From Leptospira ognonensis (lineage in GTDB: Bacteria > Spirochaetota > Leptospiria > Leptospirales > Leptospiraceae), in assembly GCF_004770745.1 (NCBI RefSeq), contig NZ_RQGD01000020.1, forward strand, positions 105,896-169,895: DNA of 64,000 nt, in the 5' to 3' direction. Each line of letters begins with the position of its first letter. The first letter of the stretch is position 1. The translations under genes were made by a program, and so were the position numbers. The notes beneath the pieces were generated by a model. That model was given only the letters and a program-made list of their open reading frames with translations, searched no databases and was not told where the DNA came from. Shown here in pieces: positions 58,740 to 64,000 of the stretch.

Positions 58740-59356
58740 TGAAATCAAAACAAATTTGTATCATTGAAGATCAGGATTACTTCAAAGAACTTGTACGAGA
58801 AAAATTACAGTACGACCCAAATCTGATCCTGACATTTTTATCCTCTGCAGAAGATTTTATCAAAAATGGTCTCAAAATAAATTATGACTTAGTCTATCTT
58901 GACATCAACCTTCACAGCATGAATGGATTGGAACTGATGAAGTACACAAGCTCTAGAGGGCTTAATATAAAATATGTTATCTTGAGTACAGTCTTTTCAG
59001 ATAATATCGTTTTTGAATCCTTAGAGAATGGTGCGATTGGATATCTTTTAAAATCAGAAGCTTCCGATTTACTCGATATCACTCACACTTTCTTAAATGG
59101 TGGAAGCGTGATCACACCCACCATTGCCTTCCTCGTCCAGAAAAAATTTAAAAAGAATCAGGTCGATGGTTATGAAAGGCTGACCGAAAGAGAGAGGCAA
59201 ATCCTAGAAGAGGTAATCAAAGGTTACACAGCTGATGAAGTGGCAAAATTCTTTGGTCTCTCTACACATACCGTCCGTACACAGATTCGTTCCATATATG
59301 TAAAACTAAATGTGAATAATAGAACCATGCTGATGAAAAAGTTGAATCATCATTAA
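58739..59356 (+). CDS. Second NarL/FixJ-family response regulator
   Basis: A 205-residue paralogue of the preceding gene: IIEDQD, Asp in YLDINLHSMNG, LLKSE, and LuxR HTH LTERERQILEEVIKGYTADE with STHTVRTQIRSIYVKL. A TTG is in frame at 58736, but ATG 58739 in the TGATG overlap is the natural start and implies coupled translation. Two adjacent outputs for one dual kinase is unusual. It converges on the YD-type lipoprotein gene, 19 bases away. Confidence 0.92.
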   Translation: MKSKQICIIEDQDYFKELVREKLQYDPNLILTFLSSAEDFIKNGLKINYDLVYLDINLHSMNGLELMKYTSSRGLNIKYVILSTVFSDNIVFESLENGAIGYLLKSEASDLLDITHTFLNGGSVITPTIAFLVQKKFKKNQVDGYERLTERERQILEEVIKGYTADEVAKFFGLSTHTVRTQIRSIYVKLNVNNRTMLMKKLNHH

Positions 59357-59375
59357 AACCATTGTGCCAATCGCC

Positions 59376-60083
59376 TTACAAACAGAACGAACCTGTTTCC
59401 AGGAGATTGTATTCGGATCTTGTTTGAAATTGAGCCTCTTCCAAGATTCGTCCTTGTATTTGAAAATTAGAATCATATTGATAGGTAGCATTTTTTTTAC
59501 AATTTAGATCTTGGGTATCCGTAAGATTTTGGATGCGAAATGATGAATCATTATATACCCAATTTGTTAGAGTTCCAGAGCATCCGCCTTTAGTGATTTT
59601 ACCGGACATTACTCTATTCAATGCGTCCCAATCATAATAAGTTTCCCCATAGCTACTATCCTTTCTGACGTAATTGTACAATCTCCCAAATCCATCACGT
59701 GTATACTCTTCTTCAAATTGGCTAGTTGATTTTCTTCTCAATCCATCTAACACTGTCAATTGCCTATATTTAAAATAGAAATCATTGATGGAAAAATAAT
59801 GATATAGGATCTCCGACAAGCCATTCACAGAACAGTGGTAATTTATATCCTGTGGATGGAAGGTACAAACCCTCTCGTATTCAAATTGAGAAGTTGAATT
59901 CGTATGCTTATTTAATATGAATTCTTTTACAAAGGTCTTTGTTGGGTATTGGATACAACCAGAAGAGATTGAAAATAGAATGCTACCAAGAAAATAATTC
60001 CTGGTAGCATGATTGTTCTCGGCTTTACATCCCTGAAAGTATATTGAAAATAATAAACATACAGCAAAAGGATGAATTCTCAA
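59376..60083 (-). CDS. Lipoprotein with YD-repeat-like segments
   Basis: A 235-residue lipoprotein (signal ending YFQGC). It holds three degenerate YD/RHS-type repeats: EYTRDGFGRLYNYV, YYDWDALNRVMSG and TYQYDSNFQIQGR. RHS proteins use these repeats to make shells; here only a short set remains, so this is a small relative or a remnant. Start is TTG 60083 without a good Shine-Dalgarno. It follows the Cys-rich lipoprotein by 10 bases. Confidence 0.6.
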   Translation of the reverse strand: MRIHPFAVCLLFSIYFQGCKAENNHATRNYFLGSILFSISSGCIQYPTKTFVKEFILNKHTNSTSQFEYERVCTFHPQDINYHCSVNGLSEILYHYFSINDFYFKYRQLTVLDGLRRKSTSQFEEEYTRDGFGRLYNYVRKDSSYGETYYDWDALNRVMSGKITKGGCSGTLTNWVYNDSSFRIQNLTDTQDLNCKKNATYQYDSNFQIQGRILEEAQFQTRSEYNLLETGSFCL

Positions 60084-60093
60084 TTGAAAAGAA

Positions 60094-60534
60094 CTAAGGC
60101 GTCACTAAATCGCATGGAAATTCAGTTAGCCTTCCACTTCCTGTACATGTCGTCTTCCCTAGTTTAAGAGCTTTTCGATCCGAGGGAGTGCAAGCATAGA
60201 GGGCTCCTTGCGGAGAACTGCATTTAGAAACTCCATTCGTAGTATCTCCGGTAAGATCCATAAGTCTTGTATCGGAACGCACGGAAGTACAACATCGAGA
60301 AGAACAACAAGGCAAGGAATTGCTACAGGAATCTGAACAAGAACTACCTGAACTTGATGACGAAGAAGAAGTTCTCCCTGTTGACAAAAAACTTAGCAGG
60401 AATAATAGATAGAAAAAGTCCTCTAAGTCACTGGTGGTACTTTTTGCCGTATCCTTTGCGCATCCCGCAAATGATGTAAGGGAAATCATCATTATGCAAA
60501 GGAAACTTATCAATTTAACTGGAATCATTCTCAT
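60094..60534 (-). CDS. Ser/Cys-rich small lipoprotein
   Basis: A 146-residue lipoprotein with a classic lipobox (SFAGC). After a short hydrophobic stretch (YLLFLLSFL) it has a Ser-only run followed by a Cys cluster (SCSDSCSNSLPCCSSRCC), then more Cys near the end. Function unknown; the cluster may bind metal or form disulphides. The 238 bases upstream (60535-60772) are very AT-rich with no gene. Confidence 0.65.
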   Translation of the reverse strand: MRMIPVKLISFLCIMMISLTSFAGCAKDTAKSTTSDLEDFFYLLFLLSFLSTGRTSSSSSSSGSSCSDSCSNSLPCCSSRCCTSVRSDTRLMDLTGDTTNGVSKCSSPQGALYACTPSDRKALKLGKTTCTGSGRLTEFPCDLVTP

Positions 60535-60772
60535 TTTTTCTCCTATTGAATCAAAAAATAATTGAAAAAGAAATTTCCCTTAAGGAAGACTGCTGGTCTT
60601 TCTCGGATTCAATTTCCTTCTCGCTCATTCGATTCATTTTTTCAGTATATTTGATTCCTTTAATAATTCAATACCCTGTTTAAGGTATATTCTTACTTTT
60701 TTACTTATTATCAATAATTTATTACTTTTTTTATTTTTATAAAGTACATTTTGAACTATTTTCTCGGAACCC

Positions 60773-61558
60773 TTATGGAAAAGTTACACTATCAATCCAA
60801 CACGCATCGGAGCCCGAGGCAATGCTGATGTCCTTGCTATAAGTCCAAAGAAATGTATGCGAACCTGCTGTAACTGTATAGGAATTAAACGTCCATGAGC
60901 CAGAGCCACTCACACGGTTGGAATTGGTTTCCACGGAATCTACGTAAAAAATGCAATAGTCATGTCCTGATTCGCTGGAAACATTTCGGTAAAATGTGAT
61001 GCTTCCCGCATTCGTCGTTTTTGTCACAGTAATAGAGGAAGACGCAGAATTACCGATCGTAGCGGACTTCAAACAATTCCCGGAAAAACAACTGACTGAA
61101 GTGTTCGTCCAAGTACCCGACCAACCTGAGGGAACAACTCCGTCGTCAAAGTTATTTGAGACACTGGCAACTGTCGAAACAGTAAAGCGAGAGGAAGAGG
61201 TGGCAGTGAGCCCACCCACGGTCACAGTAATCGTTCCAGAAGTGGCTCCAGACGGAACTGTCGTCGTTATCGACGTAGCTGTTGACCCAGTGACAGTGGC
61301 GGTCGTGGAATTAAACTTTACCGTATTACTTGATGTAGACGTTGAAAAATTGGTTCCCGTTATGATAACCGTTGTTCCAACGCTCCCCGAAGAAGGCGAA
61401 AAGGAAGTGATCGTTGGTGAGCGACCCGTAACGCTCGTAGTTGGCACGAGAAGTTGTGTCAAAAGGTATTCTTGCGTTCCTATATCGGTAGCATTGTCAC
61501 GGCTATAGTTTATGCATCCGAGGGTAAGTAAAAAAAATAATAATTGTATGAGTTTCAT
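60773..61558 (-). CDS. IPT/TIG-domain surface lipoprotein
   Basis: A 261-residue lipoprotein (signal ending LLTLGC). Residues about 48-130 form an IPT/TIG domain (PTITSFSPSSGSVGTTVIIT, VKFNSTTATV, TSGTITVTVGGLTAT). The second half is a Ser/Thr-rich beta domain with two Cys pairs (CFSGNC). Such proteins usually sit at the cell surface and bind partners. It follows the DUF5683 gene by 9 bases. Confidence 0.85.
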   Translation of the reverse strand: MKLIQLLFFLLTLGCINYSRDNATDIGTQEYLLTQLLVPTTSVTGRSPTITSFSPSSGSVGTTVIITGTNFSTSTSSNTVKFNSTTATVTGSTATSITTTVPSGATSGTITVTVGGLTATSSSRFTVSTVASVSNNFDDGVVPSGWSGTWTNTSVSCFSGNCLKSATIGNSASSSITVTKTTNAGSITFYRNVSSESGHDYCIFYVDSVETNSNRVSGSGSWTFNSYTVTAGSHTFLWTYSKDISIASGSDACWIDSVTFP

Positions 61559-61567
61559 ATCTATCCT

Positions 61568-62299
61568 TTAAAATGAATTTTGCCAGAATATTTTTCCGGA
61601 ATTTTCCCACTCTTGGTTTCCGAGTGCCGTTTGAACTCTCTTCGGTTCCATATCCAATTGGATATTTCCTTTCTCTGTTCTACCGAGTGCGATGCCTGGT
61701 CTTTCGTAATTTAACGAGGCGACTGCGGTTGGTTTAAAGATCATCATATCAAGCAGACAGATCGCCATCCAGGCACCGTAAATTTGACTTGCTTGGGCAA
61801 GATTTTCCGCACTCCTCTCGAGCGCTTCCCCTCTTTGTGTAGTTTGGATGAGATTGAGTGTATTGAGCGGCTCTAGGTTTAGAAGCAAAAAGAGAGTACC
61901 GTCTCCACCGAACAAATCCTTATATTCGCTATCCGCTTTTTTAAAATCGGAATATTTAACTCCGACATTTGCAAGTACACCTAACGTAATCAAGGGGAAG
62001 GCATATCCCTTCCAGTTATGTCCTTCTGAAGCTTGTCCCCAACCTGGGAATAAAATTGTTTTGAAATAAGCAGCACCCGAGTAGCCACTTCGATTTGGTG
62101 CAGAATTATACTCTTGTGCCAAATTTTGTTCTGAGTTTTCTGAAGAAGGATCTTGGGATTTTTTCTTCTTCAGATTGTAAATTGTAGGGAATGGAGCCTC
62201 TTTATTTTCTTGTGCATCAATTTCTCCAAATGAAAAATTGATTAGGCAAAGTAGAAACATAAATGTTTGGCAAGATAGTTTTTTTCTTTTCGTATTCAT
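61568..62299 (-). CDS. DUF5683-like membrane protein (short)
   Basis: A 243-residue protein with a signal helix and a DUF5683 core: YFKTILFPGWGQASEGHNWKG, followed by hydrophobic helices. It is a shorter relative of the protein at 52258-53652, without the N-terminal beta domain. Envelope location likely, function unknown. Lies 8 bases after the COG3014-like gene. Confidence 0.75.
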   Translation of the reverse strand: MNTKRKKLSCQTFMFLLCLINFSFGEIDAQENKEAPFPTIYNLKKKKSQDPSSENSEQNLAQEYNSAPNRSGYSGAAYFKTILFPGWGQASEGHNWKGYAFPLITLGVLANVGVKYSDFKKADSEYKDLFGGDGTLFLLLNLEPLNTLNLIQTTQRGEALERSAENLAQASQIYGAWMAICLLDMMIFKPTAVASLNYERPGIALGRTEKGNIQLDMEPKRVQTALGNQEWENSGKIFWQNSF

Positions 62300-62307
62300 T
62301 TGATAAC

Positions 62308-63858
62308 CTAAATCGCGATACTTCGAAGATTGACAAAAAACGGCTTGCCCTTCTCAATTTTCACTTCGATGGGAACTGAAAATTCTCCTTCAGGTCCGTT
62401 CATTTTAAATTTTACGGTATAAGAGCCTGGTTCGAGAAACAGTCGTTTTGCTTGGAAGTTCGAGGGAAGTAAGGACCAGCACCTTAAATCGGGTTCTAAA
62501 CTAGCGCCTGCGAGAGCACCAGTGGCAGCACCGGCGGCCGTATCTACAGTTTTATCAAAGAGGATTTCACAAACTATATTTAAAGGCTGTGGGACTCGAC
62601 CACATAACTCGCCTTTTGCTTTTCCTTTTAAAGCATTTGCTCCAGGATTATTGACAGCTGCGTTTGCAGCAGCGGAAGCAATAACAATTTTGGTGGCAAG
62701 AGATGCTACGTTTTTTGTTACCATAGCATCATAATTAGAATTGAACGTATCCATCGATGTCTTCGAATAATCATTGAAAATGTGAGTAGTAGCGATCTCC
62801 TTATCATTTATATAAATTGTTTGCTCTTTCTGATCCTCAGACTCTGATTTTTCAAATTTCGGAATGGGATTTTCTGCTTCTCCGATTGCTAATAATACAC
62901 CAGTTATATTGGAAGCCAATGAACTATCTGATTGAGCTGCGACTTCAACGGCTGCTCTTAAGGCTGTCTCAAATTCGGGTGATTCTTTAAGTTTCCCTCT
63001 TGATTTTTTGCGCGCGGCAATACCTGCCTGGTTGATGATGATGAGTTCTCCCATCTCTTTTGAATATTTTGCTGGCTCTAACTTGGAATTAAAGGCAATC
63101 TTCGTATTTTTAAGTTTTCCCTCAACAGCTCGGGCCGTTTTGGAATCATTACTCTTGAGGGCGAAACCATACTGATTAATCAGTATCTCTTCTTCTTTAC
63201 CAAGGTGGGCTGTTAGATTCTTATACTGGACTCTTGCATCCTCATACTTCTCAAGATGCTCGGAAATGATCGCATCGAGAAATCGGGCCATACCGTTCTG
63301 CTTGTTCTCTGCTTCCGTTAAGTACAATTCCTTTTGTTCAAAGTCCAATTTCCTTAGGTATCGCTTAGCTTCCTCATACTCTCTCAAAAGAGTAGAATTT
63401 AACGATAAATAGAAGTAGATCAAAACCCTTTCAAAGTTTTCACCTCTAAAGTTGGAAGCATTATCACTCAATACAAAAGAAGCAATTTCACCTGTGGCAC
63501 TAACTTTAATATTCTCTGCGACCTGTGCCGCTTCTTTGAATATATCATTACTTTTTTTGTAATCCCCTTTTGTGTGTAAAACGACGCCGGCTTCCATCAA
63601 AGCGAGTAATACATCCTTATCTGCCGCATTTGAATATTGATTAAAAAGTTTAGAGGCGGCAGAATCCAATCGATTGTTAAAAAAATCCGACCTAACAGAC
63701 GCTCTTGTATTTTCTAACCTCGCAGCAGAACTACAAGAGATCAAATGTAGTAAAAAAAGTATCGAAAATAACTTTGTACTTACTGCTGGGATATGGTCCA
63801 CACATTCCCGACCAAATGCATGCGTAACGAAATCAAAAATCCGACGATTGAAACTCAC
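62308..63858 (-). CDS. COG3014-like lipoprotein with TPR-like repeats
   Basis: A 516-residue lipoprotein. The signal region is long but ends in LHLISCSS, with Cys42 as the likely acylated residue. The helical body (about 60-330) has TPR-like spacing; GENFERVLIYFYLSLNSTL and EYEEAKRYLRKL match what I recall of COG3014. A small beta domain (PGSYTVKFKMNGPEGEFS) ends it. Start is GTG 63858 with GAGGAG 5 bases upstream. First gene of a three-gene envelope operon with the DUF5683 and IPT genes. Confidence 0.75.
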   Translation of the reverse strand: MSFNRRIFDFVTHAFGRECVDHIPAVSTKLFSILFLLHLISCSSAARLENTRASVRSDFFNNRLDSAASKLFNQYSNAADKDVLLALMEAGVVLHTKGDYKKSNDIFKEAAQVAENIKVSATGEIASFVLSDNASNFRGENFERVLIYFYLSLNSTLLREYEEAKRYLRKLDFEQKELYLTEAENKQNGMARFLDAIISEHLEKYEDARVQYKNLTAHLGKEEEILINQYGFALKSNDSKTARAVEGKLKNTKIAFNSKLEPAKYSKEMGELIIINQAGIAARKKSRGKLKESPEFETALRAAVEVAAQSDSSLASNITGVLLAIGEAENPIPKFEKSESEDQKEQTIYINDKEIATTHIFNDYSKTSMDTFNSNYDAMVTKNVASLATKIVIASAAANAAVNNPGANALKGKAKGELCGRVPQPLNIVCEILFDKTVDTAAGAATGALAGASLEPDLRCWSLLPSNFQAKRLFLEPGSYTVKFKMNGPEGEFSVPIEVKIEKGKPFFVNLRSIAI

Positions 63859-64000
63859 TTTGTCTCCTCAATGACTGGTTAGTGGATAAGTCCATTTCAC
63901 TTACATCAACTAGCACCAGTATAAACTTTCAAAAGATATATGTCTATACCCTGAATAGGTGAGAGGTCGGGAAATAATATATTTCTAGACAAATACATCT

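Noticed and set aside
60996..61508. Plus-strand frame of 170 residues rich in Val and Glu
   Set aside because: Antisense to the IPT/TIG lipoprotein, whose minus-strand product has a lipobox and a recognised domain.

Overview
The window looks like chromosome of a spirochaete of the genus Leptospira, probably a saprophytic species. I infer this from the AT-rich coding style, several protein types I associate with that genus (a DUF1574-like SGNH protein next to an MBOAT acyltransferase, many Leptospira-style lipoproteins with loose lipoboxes, PAS/HisKA_2 kinases) and the mix of outer-membrane beta-barrel proteins with spirochaete-like hybrid kinases. There is no phage, transposase, CRISPR array, rRNA or tRNA that I can see. 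The species is inferred, not proven.

Layout. 1-10.1 kb (minus strand): the start of a YdbL-like lipoprotein and its AsmA/YdbH-like partner, a STAS anti-anti-sigma protein next to a sigma-like HTH protein, an abutting pair of transporters (NRAMP-like and NhaC), then a lipoprotein and an outer-membrane protein. 10.3-12.4 kb (plus): a small secreted protein, carA and a DUF5808-like small protein. 12.4-30.6 kb (minus): a very long co-oriented block. Read in transcription order it is lepB, atpZ-like, an ilv-type leader peptide, ilvB, a Cys-type glutathione peroxidase, atpI-like and atpBEFHAGDC, followed by a small membrane protein, two highly acidic repeat-bearing proteins (one with GAF domains and a degenerate GGDEF end), an MBOAT O-acyltransferase and an SGNH partner. 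30.7-44.7 kb: mixed metabolic and regulatory genes (HpcH/HpaI-like lyase, DUF2079 membrane protein, a PAS kinase with a pseudo-receiver, MBL hydrolase, double-hotdog MaoC protein, GapN-like aldehyde dehydrogenase, alpha/beta hydrolase, DUF4105 protein with a barrel-like tail, HDAC-family deacetylase). 44.8-50.2 kb: a glycosidase-like protein, then two tandem lipase/lipase-foldase pairs, each with a strong intrinsic terminator between lipase and foldase. 50.4-64 kb: a coiled-coil membrane protein, lipoproteins and two DUF5683 proteins, a FecR-domain lipoprotein followed by a large two-kinase hybrid sensor and two NarL-type regulators, and a final run of surface lipoproteins with a COG3014-like protein.

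How parts work together. The F1Fo synthase is complete in the standard order and its c subunit lacks the sodium-site residues, so proton coupling is likely. ilvB is preceded by a short ORF ending in a Val/Leu-rich run much like enterobacterial ilv leader peptides, which suggests branched-chain amino-acid control of the ilvB-gpx-atp transcript. The 54-59 kb cluster reads as a complete signalling module. The most noteworthy signals are the ilv leader, the lipase-terminator-foldase design seen twice, the two-headed hybrid kinase with paired regulators, and the acidic protein with six copies of a short ALS-type motif.
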